This document shows, one piece after another, positions 1 to 8,901 of a stretch of 64,000 nt of DNA. The notes under the pieces were generated by a model that was not told where the DNA came from, did not search any database, and was given only the letters and a program-made list of their open reading frames with translations. How positions within the stretch are numbered: position 1 is the first letter of the stretch; every line of letters begins with the position of its first letter. The stretch comes from Streptomyces sp. NBC_00273 (GTDB taxonomy: Bacteria > Actinomycetota > Actinomycetes > Streptomycetales > Streptomycetaceae): NCBI RefSeq assembly GCF_036178145.1, contig NZ_CP108067.1:9501001-9565000 (forward strand), read 5' to 3'. A program made the translations under genes and the position numbers.

Positions 1-69
1 GGGCCCAGGTGCTGGGCGGGCTTTGCCCCGAGCTCACCGGCCCGGAACCGGACACCGTTTCCGCTTACG

Positions 70-104
70 GGCGGCAGGCGGCAGGCGGCAGGCGGCGGGC
101 AGGC
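70..104. repeat. GGCAGGC-type tandem heptamer tract
   Basis: About five imperfect copies of a 7-bp unit (cggcagg and variants) lie in the untranslated stretch before the first gene. No gene is visible in positions 1-168. Confidence 0.6.
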
Positions 105-168
105 CCGGCAGGCAGATGCCTTGAGCCCCTCGGTCGCTTGCTGAGCCTCGATGATCCGAGGTTGTCGC

Positions 169-762
169 TCAGATGAGGAAGGCCGGCAGGCGCTGGTTCA
201 CGACCTCGTCGCGGGGGAGGAACAGACCGAATCGGGTCTCTATGAGCGCCAGTGTGTGGCGGTCGCGGTCGAGGTAGGACTCGCCGTCCGGTCGTGCGTA
301 CGCGCCGTCCGGGTGCAGCACGCCAGCCGCTACCAGCTCCGGCAGCAGCAGGTCCGGCTGCTCACCCCATCGCCAGCCTTCCTCGCCGATCCCGAAACTG
401 CAGACGTCCGCACCGTCCCTGGCATAGGAGAACATCGCCGGCGGATGGTCCGGTGAAGGATCCAGGTGAATGGCTTCCACGCCGTTCCGGGAGATCTCCA
501 CCAGCCTGTCACCCCCGTTGCCCATCCCGTATTCAACGGCGAAGGCCCAGCCACCGCAGGCACCGACCCGCACAACGTCATCGTCGTCAGTCGCAAGGTC
601 CAGAACCATGTTCCATGCCTCTGTGTCCGTGATCGGCGACACGACGGATCCCGGCGTGCCGCCCATCCGCACGCCCAGTTCCTGCGGCTCGATGCCACGC
701 GCGAAGACCACGCCGTGCTGCCAGTCGTCCTGATCCACAAGCCACTGAATGCCGCTACTCAT
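169..762 (-). CDS. DUF6461-like hypothetical protein
   Basis: A 197-residue soluble acidic protein with no signal peptide or membrane segment. The ATG start follows a G-rich Shine-Dalgarno stretch, which appears on the plus strand as a run of about ten C at 768-777. The order of motifs (an EAWN segment near residue 48, a GGWAFAVEYG segment near residue 70, a GIGEEGWRWG segment near residue 125) resembles the uncharacterised actinobacterial DUF6461 family, often seen as scattered paralogues on Streptomyces arms. Function is unknown. An immunity-like or bystander role is only a guess. It stands alone, with about 260 bp of gene-free sequence upstream. Confidence 0.7.
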   Translation of the reverse strand: MSSGIQWLVDQDDWQHGVVFARGIEPQELGVRMGGTPGSVVSPITDTEAWNMVLDLATDDDDVVRVGACGGWAFAVEYGMGNGGDRLVEISRNGVEAIHLDPSPDHPPAMFSYARDGADVCSFGIGEEGWRWGEQPDLLLPELVAAGVLHPDGAYARPDGESYLDRDRHTLALIETRFGLFLPRDEVVNQRLPAFLI

Positions 763-1025
763 GGCGTCTCCCCCCCCCCACGGGCGCAGACAGTACCTCC
801 ATCCGCACCCACCGAAGTGATCACCCTAGTCGGCAGTACCGACAGGGCCGCGTACGAGGATTGGACGCCTGGCCCCACCAGGGCGATGGTGGACTCTCCA
901 GCGATCACGGTGGCCGCCTGCTGATCTCGGAGCCCGCCGAACGCTTCTCTGGGTGGTGCAGGTGCAGCTGAGCCCGTGCAGGTGAGCCGGATTCCGTGTC
1001 AGCCCGGCCAATCGGTTCGAGGCTT

Positions 1026-1367
1026 TCAGCGATACCAGTCGAGGGGTTCCGCCGCGTACGTGCCGTCGGAAAGGATTGCGTCAGTCAGCTCGAACCGCCG
1101 CCGGCGATCGCCGGCCGGCTCCTGCCGGGCGATGACGGTTCCGGCGGGGCGGCTACTGACGATCTGCACCGCGTGGCCGTCCGGGGCCCGCGCACCGATC
1201 AGGGTGTATGTGCGGGCGGGTCTCGTTGCTGCCCCGTCTTCGCCCCGTGCAGTGCCGCGCCGGGCAGCACGCCTACGGCGGGCTCGTGCGTCGAGGCCAA
1301 CAAATGCGACCACGGCGAGGCCGCCCAGAACCTCCGCGATCGAGCCCGCGATTACGTCGTTCAGCAT
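1026..1367 (-). CDS. small single-pass membrane protein
   Basis: A 113-residue protein. I chose the ATG at 1367 because the in-frame extension upstream would run into the divergent gene starting at 1554 and has poor composition. The N-terminus is hydrophobic (MLNDVIAGSIAEVLGGLAVV) and is followed at once by an Arg-rich stretch (DARARRRRAARR), as expected for one helix with a cytoplasmic positive stop-transfer. The C-terminal half is hydrophilic and ends in PLDWYR. No family is recognised. A GAGAGG element lies rather far upstream of the start. Confidence 0.55.
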   Translation of the reverse strand: MLNDVIAGSIAEVLGGLAVVAFVGLDARARRRRAARRGTARGEDGAATRPARTYTLIGARAPDGHAVQIVSSRPAGTVIARQEPAGDRRRRFELTDAILSDGTYAAEPLDWYR

Positions 1368-1553
1368 ATCGGTGAGTTCTGTTCCTCTCTGTCGGTTGCC
1401 CGCAGCGAACGTCCCCCGAGGGACCGGTCGATGGGACGCGCCCGTGTGCCCGGAAGACGTCCGTGAAGCCGGGCCTTTCTGCGCTGGCGCCCCATTGAGA
1501 CAGACTTCGAATTCACTGCTCCTCGACACTTCGCGGGGTTCTAAAGTGCGGAC

Positions 1554-2675
1554 GTGACCCGCACTGAGGCATCCCCGGCGGATCGAGAGCTGCTTGACCT
1601 CCTCCACGACCGCGGCCTGGCCGTATCAGCGGCGCAACTCGAACGATGGCGCCGAGCCGGCCTGCTTCCGCGGCACGCCCGTAAGGCCCTGGGCCGAGGA
1701 CGGGGTTCGACATCCGTTCTGGACTCCCGCACCGTGGAGATCGCCGATGTCCTGACGCGTTGCAGCGGGCAGGGCAAGGACCTACGAGCCACAGCCCTGG
1801 CCTGGTACTTGCGAGCCGGCACACCAGGAGCGCACTCCCGCCAGCCGGTCCCGGAACCGCCCTTCGAACCCGTGCGTGACGCACTCGTCTGGGCCCTGCG
1901 CCGCAGCCCCGTCCAACGTCTGATCGAGCAGGCCCGACGAGCCCGCGACGACATCGACACGGACAACCTCTACGCCGACGCCGACAAGTTCCTCGCGCGC
2001 TCGCCCGGCCTCTTCGGCCATCCGGGACGCATGCGCGAAGCACTCCTCGACAGCAGCCAGGACATCCAGCCACCACCACGTGGCGGACAGCGCAGCCTGG
2101 TGAACCTCATTGCCTTGCTCGGGCTGCCGTCGGGGGAGGTGAGCGGGGAAAGCTTCGCGCAGGCGATGGCCAGCTCCGGACTGCACTTGGGATTCGACTG
2201 CGAGACGCTGGCCGCAGCCTTTGAGCACGCTGGGCGTGACGGAACACTGGACCATGTTCTGCACGCGGCACGGCAGCATGACGTGGTGGCCGAGGCCGAA
2301 GCAGTCAGCCCTGAAAGGCTGGCCCGTGCACGAGAAGTCGCCCGCATCTTCGGCTACTGCGGCAGTGTGTACCTGATGCACGGCCTACTGCTCCCGGACA
2401 CCCCCGGCCAGCAAGCCATCCGCGCGGAAATCGACGAGCTGGGCATGGGCGAAGTCGTGCTCGCGGCAGCCCGAAGCTTCACCAAGGTCGAGGCGGCCAA
2501 TGTTCTCAGCCTGTGCCTGGACCCCTTCTTCGACCACGTCAGTGAGCAGCTCAACGAGGTCATGTCCAAGAACATCGACCGCGTCTTCCGCCGCCCCGGA
2601 GAGCTGGACTCGGCTGAGGAGTTCATGGCCGGATGGCTGGCAGCGATCCAAAACGCAGCAGGGCAGGAATCGTAG
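1554..2675 (+). CDS. hypothetical protein with a MerR-like N-terminal helix-turn-helix
   Basis: A 373-residue protein with a GTG start. Residues about 18-75 (SAAQLERWRRAGLLPRH... followed by VEIADVLTRC) read like a winged-helix segment of the MerR type, where a recognition helix is followed by a wing and an inventory of leucines. The remaining 300 residues are helical with no recognised catalytic motif and no membrane segment. It could be a DNA-binding regulator with an unknown sensor domain. It is divergent from the small membrane protein at 1026-1367. The family is not recognised with certainty. The coding frame has strong third-position GC bias, so the gene is probably real. Confidence 0.6.
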   Translation: MTRTEASPADRELLDLLHDRGLAVSAAQLERWRRAGLLPRHARKALGRGRGSTSVLDSRTVEIADVLTRCSGQGKDLRATALAWYLRAGTPGAHSRQPVPEPPFEPVRDALVWALRRSPVQRLIEQARRARDDIDTDNLYADADKFLARSPGLFGHPGRMREALLDSSQDIQPPPRGGQRSLVNLIALLGLPSGEVSGESFAQAMASSGLHLGFDCETLAAAFEHAGRDGTLDHVLHAARQHDVVAEAEAVSPERLARAREVARIFGYCGSVYLMHGLLLPDTPGQQAIRAEIDELGMGEVVLAAARSFTKVEAANVLSLCLDPFFDHVSEQLNEVMSKNIDRVFRRPGELDSAEEFMAGWLAAIQNAAGQES

Positions 2676-2937
2676 CCCGAGGCTGTTCCGGGTCGGGGCC
2701 GTGTCGCTTCCGCGGCCCCGGCAATGACCGGGCATGAGCACCATCAAGCATTGACGACACGAGCTATGACGGGTCGTGGCGGACAACTGGAAGGTGGCGG
2801 TGCGGACGGGCGCGGCCCAATCCGGGGGCACCGTGTGTCCACTGCACCCCGGAGACCCGCCACACCAGCCACTTCAACCAGCAAATCTTGAAGATGGCGA
2901 GGCTTCACTCTCGAGCGCCGAAACCGTGCGCCGTCCC

Positions 2938-3402
2938 TCACAGCCTTCGGGGCCCGACTCCGTCCTCGGCGAGCGCGTCGCCCGGGTTCAGTAGGGCGCA
3001 GGCCTTCATCGACAGGCATCCGCAGCCGATGCATCCGGTGAGCTCGGCCTCGAGCCGCTCGATGGTCTGCCGGCGCTCCTCCAGCCGACGCTTCCAGCCA
3101 CGCGAGGCGAGTTGCCACTCCTGGTGACTCGGCGGACGGTCGAGCGGCACATCGGTGAACGCCTCCCGGAGGTCCTGCAACGGGATGCCGATCCGTTTTG
3201 CCACCGAGATCAATGCGATCCGGCGCAGCATGTGCCGCGGGTAGCGGCGCTGGTTGCGATTGTCGCGTTCGGACGCGATCAGGCCGAGCTCTTCGTAGAA
3301 CCGCAGTGCGGAGACCGCCGCTCCGGTCCGCGCGCTCACCTCGCCGATGCTCAGCCAGTCGTCAGGCGCGGCCCGTTCGGCGCCGGAACGGTAGCTCGTC
3401 AT
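2938..3402 (-). CDS. soxR: redox-sensing transcriptional activator SoxR
   Basis: A 154-residue MerR-family regulator. Residues about 15-80 hold the winged helix-turn-helix (SIGEVSARTGAAVSALRFYEE) and a dimerisation helix follows. The C-terminus carries CIGCGCLSMKAC, the CX2CXCX5C pattern that binds the [2Fe-2S] cluster of SoxR. In actinomycetes SoxR is activated by redox-active compounds and controls a handful of genes. The ATG at 3402 is supported by a strong AGGAGG just upstream. Longer in-frame starts would cross the shared promoter. The divergent ferredoxin gene and the palindrome between them make autoregulated, SoxR-dependent expression of the ferredoxin likely. Confidence 0.93.
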   Translation of the reverse strand: MTSYRSGAERAAPDDWLSIGEVSARTGAAVSALRFYEELGLIASERDNRNQRRYPRHMLRRIALISVAKRIGIPLQDLREAFTDVPLDRPPSHQEWQLASRGWKRRLEERRQTIERLEAELTGCIGCGCLSMKACALLNPGDALAEDGVGPRRL

Positions 3403-3415
3403 ACAAGGCCTCCTC

Positions 3416-3446
3416 TTGACCTCAAGTCTACTTGAGGCCCTACGGT
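3416..3446 (+). promoter_or_regulatory. SoxR box inside a 19-bp-spacer promoter
   Basis: A perfect 7-4-7 palindrome, CCTCAAG-TCTA-CTTGAGG, occupies 3420-3437. It sits between a TTGACC -35 element (3416-3421) and a TACGGT -10 element (3441-3446) with exactly 19 bp between them. The over-long 19-bp spacer with a central dyad is the hallmark of MerR/SoxR-activated promoters. The orientation points to the ferredoxin gene starting at 3503. Confidence 0.88.
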
Positions 3447-3502
3447 CGCCTGCGTTGCACCAGAACGGCAAGCAAGAACGAGTGGGAGAGGATGGCAGTT
3501 CG

Positions 3503-3826
3503 ATGACGTTTGTGATCGCTTTGCCCTGTGTGGATGTCAAGGACAAGGCATGCATAGATGAGTGCCCTGTCGACTGCATCTATGAGGGTGAGCGGATGCT
3601 CTACGTCCACCCGGACGAGTGCATCGACTGCGGCGCATGTGAGCCGGCGTGCCCCGTTGAAGCGATTTTCTTCGAGGACGACACCCCGCAGGAATGGCAG
3701 GACTTCAATACCGTGAACGCCGAGTTCTTCTCCGACCTCGGCTCCCCCGGCAGCAGCGCCAAGCTCGGTCCGATCGGCAGGGACCATCCGATCGTGGCGG
3801 CGCTGCCGCCTCAGGAAGCCGATTGA
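3503..3826 (+). CDS. fdxA: 7Fe ferredoxin (FdxA type)
   Basis: A 107-residue electron carrier. The first 60 residues follow the actinobacterial [3Fe-4S][4Fe-4S] ferredoxin pattern: MTFVIALPCVDVKDKAC, then ECPVDCIYEG, then CIDCGACEPACPVEAIF. The C-terminal 45 residues are the usual acidic tail of this class (DDTPQEW...FFSDLGSPGSSAK). The ATG at 3503 is the conserved start of the family, with GAGAGGA upstream. It is the divergent neighbour of soxR and its promoter carries the SoxR box, so it may supply electrons to redox-cycling oxygenases or help reset SoxR. That role is inferred. Confidence 0.92.
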   Translation: MTFVIALPCVDVKDKACIDECPVDCIYEGERMLYVHPDECIDCGACEPACPVEAIFFEDDTPQEWQDFNTVNAEFFSDLGSPGSSAKLGPIGRDHPIVAALPPQEAD

Positions 3827-4636
3827 GCACGAGAGCAGTCACGTCAGACCCTCCGACCGGCACGTTCGAAGATGGCAAGGATTCCTTGAACAGCTCGGCC
3901 GAAGTGTCGCTGGTCAGACCTCCGCCAGGACGGCCGCCTGTTCAGGATGTGCAGCTAGGAGGATGCTCTCCGAGAGCGCGTACAGGGTTTGGCCCGCACT
4001 CGCCGTGAGCCACCACGCGGAGCGGCAGCACGGCGTGCCGTCGTCGGTCGGCGTTCGTGGCCATGAATGATCACGAGGATGGCCTCTCATCCAGTACGCG
4101 CGTGGTATCCCGTCCGTGGCGGACAGGGCGGCGCCGGAGAGGACGACGGGCCCGGATCGGAGTCGACAGCGGTGGCCCGAGGAAGCACAGCACGTGCTGA
4201 TTGATCGGACCTTGGTGACATCGACCCCGCATGGGAAGCCCCCTCCGGCCCGCCCGGCAGCCGCCGACAGCAGATGGTGGCGTTCAAGTCGCCGGAGCGC
4301 GGCGGACGCGCATGGCACGCCGACCCCACCACCGTGACCCGGGCGTGAGGGCCAGCTCGCGCTGTCGCGCTCCGCTGGCCTTCGCGGGGCGGGGTCGGGA
4401 CACGAACCGGTCGGCGGCCGGTGAGGTTGGCGGCGGCCCGGTGGTACTGCTGCCCCCAGAGCGCTCTGGGCACCGGGCCTCACCCACGCACGCCAGATCG
4501 GCGCGGGCCGGCCACGACCTTGACCGCCACCCGCACCGGTCCAAGCGCGGCCCGGAGAAATGGTCCTGACACCTGACGCTGCCACCACCACGAACGGCGA
4601 CACGACCGTGCTCCCCCTGCTGGAGCTGACATTCAG
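3827..4636. other. gene-poor stretch, possible coding debris
   Basis: No open frame here has both a plausible start and recognisable content. On the minus strand about 30 codons ending at 3914 (a segment like SILLAAHPEQAAVLAEV) look protein-like and may be the 3' end of a lost gene. A copy of CCTGACACCTGACG occurs at 4565-4578. The same 14-mer occurs as an inverted pair near 28.7 kb. Confidence 0.4.
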
Positions 4637-4769
4637 TCAACTGTGGCGCCAGCGGGTCGCGTCGCAGCAGCACCACTCAGCAACCCCCGCGCGCAGTTGT
4701 TTGGCCGCAGGTGACTTCGTCGGCGTGAGCCGCCCGCTCGTATCCGCCGCCCAGGCCAAAGGCGCGGCT

Positions 4770-5141
4770 ATGTCCCGTAGACGTGGTCCGTAACGACGGT
4801 GCGGCGTACGTCCGCCTCCAGCATCGCCTGGGAGCGGCGCTGCGCGTTGATGTAGCCCCTCCCTGTCGGGCTGGTTCGCATTCCACGTGCTGAACAGGGT
4901 GGCCGGCGCCTCGGTCTCCCATTCGGTGGCGCCGATCGAAGGCGGGTACGCCACAGCGGACTCCTGCATGTCCTCGGCGTCCGCGGACTGCGCCGGGGCG
5001 CTGTGGAGGACCTGCCGGGCCATCGCGTTGCCCCTGTGCCAGTCGCCGCCGTGGTACCAGCAGCAGGCACTGCCGGCCCGACGCGGAAGGGCCTGCCGCA
5101 TCCAGCGCCACCACCACGCCACGCCGGCCGGCATGCACTGC
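4770..5141 (-). pseudogene. frameshifted coding remnant of unknown function
   Basis: Two minus-strand frames give protein-like sequence that joins near 4880-4890. One carries GATEWETEAPATLFSTWNANQ, the other continues as GRGYINAQRRSQAMLEADVR and stops near 4768. One frameshift would join them into a single segment of about 110 residues. I do not recognise the family. It abuts the truncated TetR gene, so a deletion or insertion junction probably lies near 5142. Confidence 0.35.
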
Positions 5142-5325
5142 TCAGCCCAGACATCCTGCGGCGGCATCCGCCATCTTGACCGCGTCGAAGCCGCTCTCCA
5201 GGAACAGTTCCAGCGCGGTGACGGCCGGATGGCGGCGGGTGCACAGCTTCATGCTCTCCCGCAGACCCGGGCCGGGACCCGGGACCTGCGGCCGGGCCCG
5301 AGGTCGGGGTGTTCGTCGTCTCCAT
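5142..5325 (-). pseudogene. truncated, frameshifted TetR-family regulator
   Basis: The ATG at 5325 opens a short low-complexity N-terminus (METTNTPTSGPAAGPGSRPG). A one-base shift near 5250 then gives TRRHPAVTALELFLESGF and DAVKMADAAAG, the typical first helices of a TetR DNA-binding domain. The frame ends at 5142, before the recognition helix is complete, so no ligand-binding domain remains. It is divergent from the FAD monooxygenase, the usual arrangement for a TetR repressor and its target, which suggests that gene lost its local regulator. Confidence 0.65.
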
Positions 5326-5458
5326 GCGTCCAGCGCAGCGAGAATGCGTTCCTGAGTATCTTATGTAACTGGGTTGCATTTTCTGGCGGGAGGCGCTTTC
5401 CTTGAGACATCGCACCGAGCCGGTGAGGGACCGGCCCGACAACGAGGGGGAGTTCGTC

Positions 5459-6541
5459 ATGAACGACGCAATGAACGACGCATCGAACGGCGGGAGCGAC
5501 GTCGTCATCGTGGGCGCCGGCCCGACCGGCCTGACGCTTGCCTGCGACCTGGCGCTGCGCGGCTTGACGCCGCGGATCCTGGACCGGCGAGAGGCACCGC
5601 ACCGGGAGTCCCGCGGCAAGGCACTGCGACCGGGCAGCCTGGAAGTGTTCGCGCGGTTCGGGGTAGCCGACCGGATCACCGACATCGGCCGCTCGCACGT
5701 GGTCTTCCGCAAGTACTTCGACGGCGCGCACGCCGCGGACACGCCCGTCGACGACGCCTGCCTGATCGGCCAGTGGCAGGTGGAGGAGGTGCTGCGCGAG
5801 CGGCTGGCCTCCCTCGGCGTCCAGGTCGAGTTCGGCGCCGAGGTCACCGGGATCGAGCAGGACGACGACGGGGTGAGTATCACCCTGGCGGACGGGCGGT
5901 CCCTGAGGTCCGGGTACCTCGCCGGCTGCGACGGTGGGCGCAGCACCGTGCGCAAGCAGCTGGGTATCTCCTTCGAGGGGTACGGCGGCGACGGCGAGCA
6001 GGCGATGGTGGTCGGTGATGTCCGGGCACCGGGCCTGAGCCGGGAGTACTGGCACCAGTGGTTCACCTCCGACGGCGGAGCGATGATGCTCTGCCCGATA
6101 CCGGACACCGTCTCCTTCCAGCTCCAGGCCTCTCCCGAGACCGATGCTGAGGGTCGTGCGCTGCCGCCGTCGCTGGAGGGCTTCCAGCGGCTCTTCGACC
6201 GCCACGCCCGGATGGCCGGCATCCGCCTGACGGACGCCACCTGGCTGTCGACCTGGCGGGTCAACGTCCGGATGGCCACCCGGATGCGGGAGGGCCGCGT
6301 CTTCCTCGCCGGCGACGCGGCGCACGTCCACCCGATAGCCGGCGGGTTCGGGATGAACACCGGCATCGAGGATGCCGCGACCCTGGGGCGCGCCCTGGGT
6401 GGGGAGATACCCCTGGAGGCCTACGAGGCCGAACGTCTCCCGGCCGCGGCACACCTGCTGGCCGACACCAGCGCACGGATGGAACGCGTGATGGCGGCGG
6501 TCGCGACACCGGGCACCGGCGTGGAGGCCGTGCTCGACTGA
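5459..6541 (+). CDS. FAD-dependent aromatic monooxygenase
   Basis: A 360-residue flavoprotein hydroxylase of the PHBH/TetX-like group. GAGPTG at residues 19-24 is the dinucleotide-binding turn. A second FAD motif, FLAGDAAHVHPIAGGFGMNTGI, lies near residue 282. The conserved SRGKALRPGSLEVF segment is near residue 55. The ATG at 5459 is preferred to an in-frame start 57 bases upstream because GAGGGGGAG lies just before it. Such enzymes hydroxylate aromatic or polyketide substrates with NAD(P)H and oxygen. The protein lacks the thioredoxin-like C-terminal domain of the roughly 500-residue polyketide hydroxylases. It is divergent from the TetR pseudogene. The substrate is unknown. Confidence 0.88.
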   Translation: MNDAMNDASNGGSDVVIVGAGPTGLTLACDLALRGLTPRILDRREAPHRESRGKALRPGSLEVFARFGVADRITDIGRSHVVFRKYFDGAHAADTPVDDACLIGQWQVEEVLRERLASLGVQVEFGAEVTGIEQDDDGVSITLADGRSLRSGYLAGCDGGRSTVRKQLGISFEGYGGDGEQAMVVGDVRAPGLSREYWHQWFTSDGGAMMLCPIPDTVSFQLQASPETDAEGRALPPSLEGFQRLFDRHARMAGIRLTDATWLSTWRVNVRMATRMREGRVFLAGDAAHVHPIAGGFGMNTGIEDAATLGRALGGEIPLEAYEAERLPAAAHLLADTSARMERVMAAVATPGTGVEAVLD

Positions 6542-6825
6542 CCCGGACGAGCCCGTACTGGACCGACATCGACGCCGCGGACGGAGCCGGGCAGGTACCC
6601 GCGGCGCTCCGCCGCCTGGCGAAGGGGGTGCTGTCGGGGCTCCCTGACCCTCCGCTCCAAGCCCGGATGCGCCGTCCAGGGCGCCGGTTGCGGCGGGGCA
6701 TCCACCGGCTCCGTTCCTGAAGCAGCGGGCAACCGGCACCGTGCCGGCCGGTGGAGGTGAGATAGCCAAAGCCGATCCCCAGAACCCCACCGGCAACGGT
6801 TCACCGGAAAGCCCTTCGGTAGGCG

Positions 6826-6975
6826 CTGAAGCTCACGCCCAACTCGGTGGTGTTCCGCTTCTCTGGCCAGGACCTGACCACCGCCGGTACCTACATCGAG
6901 ATGGCCTCCCGCCTCACCGAACCCATCTTCCTGGGCCGCCCGATCCTCGCCATCCAGAACCGCGTCAAACGCTGA
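6826..6975 (+). pseudogene. short coding remnant, unknown
   Basis: Fifty codons ending in TGA with good codon bias (LKLTPNSVVFRFSGQDLTTA and onward, ending IQNRVKR). There is no start codon or upstream domain. It looks like the 3' end of a lost gene. The family is not identified. Confidence 0.3.
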
Positions 6976-6996
6976 AACGCGCCCACCCCAGGCGGG

Positions 6997-7413
6997 TCAT
7001 GCGCCATACGGTCCGCCACCGCATCGGTTGTCGTGGTAGGCAGGGCACTCGGTTCCTTCGAAGGACCCGGCCCACCATGATCGGAGGCCGGACAGGGGTG
7101 GCCGCTGCCTGATGGTGTAGGCGATCCAGGTGGCGAGGTAGATCGGGACCAGGATGGTGGGCAGGTGGCGGTTGGCCAGCCATACGCGGTTGCGGCCTGT
7201 GTTGCGGTTGCAGACCGCGTGCAGGGAGGCTGCGGTGAGTGGGTGGCGGAGAAGCAGGTTCGCGCGGTAGTTGATGTCCCAGCCGACGTCCAGGGCCCGC
7301 CAGACGAAGTCGGCTCCTCGGCCTTTACGTCGTGACCGCCACACCACGGCGCTACCGCGCCGCAACAGACCGCCTACCTGGAAGCCCCGCACGTCGTAGC
7401 CGTCGAGAGCCAC
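6997..7413 (-). pseudogene. C-terminal fragment of a family-2 glycosyltransferase
   Basis: The frame carries DVGWDINYRANLLLRHPLTA, CNRNTGRNRVWLANRHLP and a hydrophobic stretch LVPIYLATWIAYTI, followed by RPPLSGLRSWWAG. This order resembles the C-terminal membrane-linked part of actinobacterial GT2 enzymes. The N-terminal GT-A catalytic domain (DxD motif) is missing, so the product would be inactive. The call rests on motif memory and is not certain. A lipoprotein gene lies just upstream on the same strand. Confidence 0.5.
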
Positions 7414-7461
7414 GGGCCCACGCCCGCGACCCCCGGCCTGCAGCGTGTTGCGCGACCGGAA

Positions 7462-8022
7462 CTACTTCTTGTTCGTCGTCTTGTCCGCCAGGTCTTCCTC
7501 GAAGGGCTTCTCGCACGCGGGCCCGGTGTCGACGAAGATGAAGCTGTCCTCATCAGTCCCGTCCGCCCAGCCCTGGGGGCGGTGGCTCGCTATGAGGCGC
7601 CAGCCGGTCTTGTCCAGCGCCTTGACGATCGACTGCCGCTCCTCGTTGCTCCCGCCCTCCTTCCAGCCCCCGTTGACCAGCGCGGCGACCGTGGCGTTGT
7701 AGGACTTTCTCGAGTCAGTGGCTTTCGCGCCGTCCGACTGCCACCTGACCGTGCAGGACTTGAGGATCGGCGGGACGTCGTTCCGGGGCTTCTCGGTGAA
7801 CCTGGCCGCCGTGGCGGCGGTCTCTATCTCCTTCTTCACCGCCGCGACGTCCAGGCTGCCGCCGGATCCCGCCTTCGCCGGGGCGGAGTCTCCGGCTGAC
7901 GGTGCGTCATCGTCGTGTCCCTGAGTCGAATCGCCTTCACTGCCGCACCCTGCGATCAACAGCACCGCACCGGCGGCCGCGGCCGCCCACCTCACTTTGC
8001 GCGCGACGACGCCCCCCTTCAC
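7462..8022 (-). CDS. secreted lipoprotein, unknown function
   Basis: A 186-residue protein with a basic N-terminus (ARKVRW), a hydrophobic core AAAAAGAVLLIAGC that ends in a lipobox with Cys, and then a Ser/Asp/Gly-rich linker. The mature part (about 120 residues) has two Cys, in LKSCTVRW and GPACEKPF. It should be anchored on the outer face of the membrane. The GTG at 8022 is one of two possible starts. A second GTG nine codons downstream has a better-spaced G-rich Shine-Dalgarno. No domain is recognised. Confidence 0.72.
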   Translation of the reverse strand: MKGGVVARKVRWAAAAAGAVLLIAGCGSEGDSTQGHDDDAPSAGDSAPAKAGSGGSLDVAAVKKEIETAATAARFTEKPRNDVPPILKSCTVRWQSDGAKATDSRKSYNATVAALVNGGWKEGGSNEERQSIVKALDKTGWRLIASHRPQGWADGTDEDSFIFVDTGPACEKPFEEDLADKTTNKK

Positions 8023-8459
8023 GTCCGCGGACCCATGCCCGCGATCAAGGCAGCAGTCTGCCACCGCCGTACGCGCCGGCGCGAACGGCGTTCGCTCACG
8101 GCCCAGATGGCGGCACGGCCGCGGCCCGTCAGGGCTGGGGGTGGAAGCTCCTGTGCGGCCGAGGGGTTCGGTCAGGCCCGGCGGGCGGCGACCCGAGCCA
8201 CGCCGGTCCTCGGCCTTGAGTACGTACCCGGGGGCTGCCACACGGCCCCGGCCCAGGGTCGATCCCTCGGACTTGCAGCCTCCTCAGGGCAGCAAAGCGG
8301 TAGGGCACCCTGCAGCTGGAAGCGAGCGGGCGCGATCCGGCAGGCCAGCGCGCTGACTTCGAACGCCCACCACCACAAAGCAGCCGCCGCAGGTCGGGGA
8401 ACACCGCACGGTTCGAATGACGCACCCCGCCAGCTGGGGCATCGGCGGCGTGGACAGCG

Positions 8460-8721
8460 GCGCGGCGTGAGGCGTACGCGAACGACCAGGGCCAGCCGGC
8501 TCGCTGGTGGCGGTGACGGCGCGTTCGAACCAGTCGAAGGCGGACCAGGATCGGCGGAGTGGCTGCCGCCGTCCGTGGACGCGTTGTGCCGGTACGGCGC
8601 CGAGTGGAACGCGACCAAGCTCCGGTGGGGCCTCGCGGTCGACGATGCGGAGAAGGGCCGGCTGCTCGACATCGCGGCCGGCTGCGGCGGCACCGACGTG
8701 GAGTTCCCCCCCGCCCCGTAG
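8460..8721 (+). pseudogene. C-terminal remnant of a secreted HNH endonuclease (DUF1524/GmrSD-like)
   Basis: Two plus-strand frames carry consecutive parts of the family signature. SLVAVTARSNQSKADQD (about 8500-8550) is followed after a frameshift by AEWLPPSVDALCRYGAEWNA and TKLRWGLAVDDAEKGRLLDI, ending at a stop at 8721. This is the conserved C-terminal half of small secreted Streptomyces HNH nucleases. The signal peptide and the catalytic His are gone. A terminator-like hairpin follows directly. Confidence 0.72.
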
Positions 8722-8737
8722 AACAGCCCGGAGACGA

Positions 8738-8766
8738 GGGCCGTCGCCTCGACAGGCGGCGGCCCC
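8738..8766 (+). terminator. GC-rich hairpin terminator
   Basis: GGGCCGTCGCC (8738-8748) and GGCGGCGGCCC (8755-8765) form an 11-bp stem with one wobble pair and a 6-base loop, followed by TTGCTGTGCT. It ends the HNH remnant. A near-identical stem recurs at 10455-10484. Confidence 0.6.
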
Positions 8767-8901
8767 TTGCTGTGCTCCTCAGTGGCTCGTGAGCGCAGGG
8801 TGTCTGGGCGGTTCCAACGACATGCGCTGTTGGGCCGCCGGGGGTGTGGGTGGCGGCGCGGGCGGGGCAGGGTGGCAGGCGGGAACGCATCGGAGGGTGG
8901 T

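Noticed and set aside
70..104. CRISPR-like array at the start of the window
   Set aside because: The unit is a continuous 7-bp tandem without spacers. No spaced repeats of 25-40 bp were found anywhere in the window.
4768..6796. Very long open frames on the minus strand across the FAD monooxygenase
   Set aside because: They are antisense to a gene with clear FAD motifs, are Arg/Pro/Ala-rich and have no domain. High GC makes such mirror frames common.
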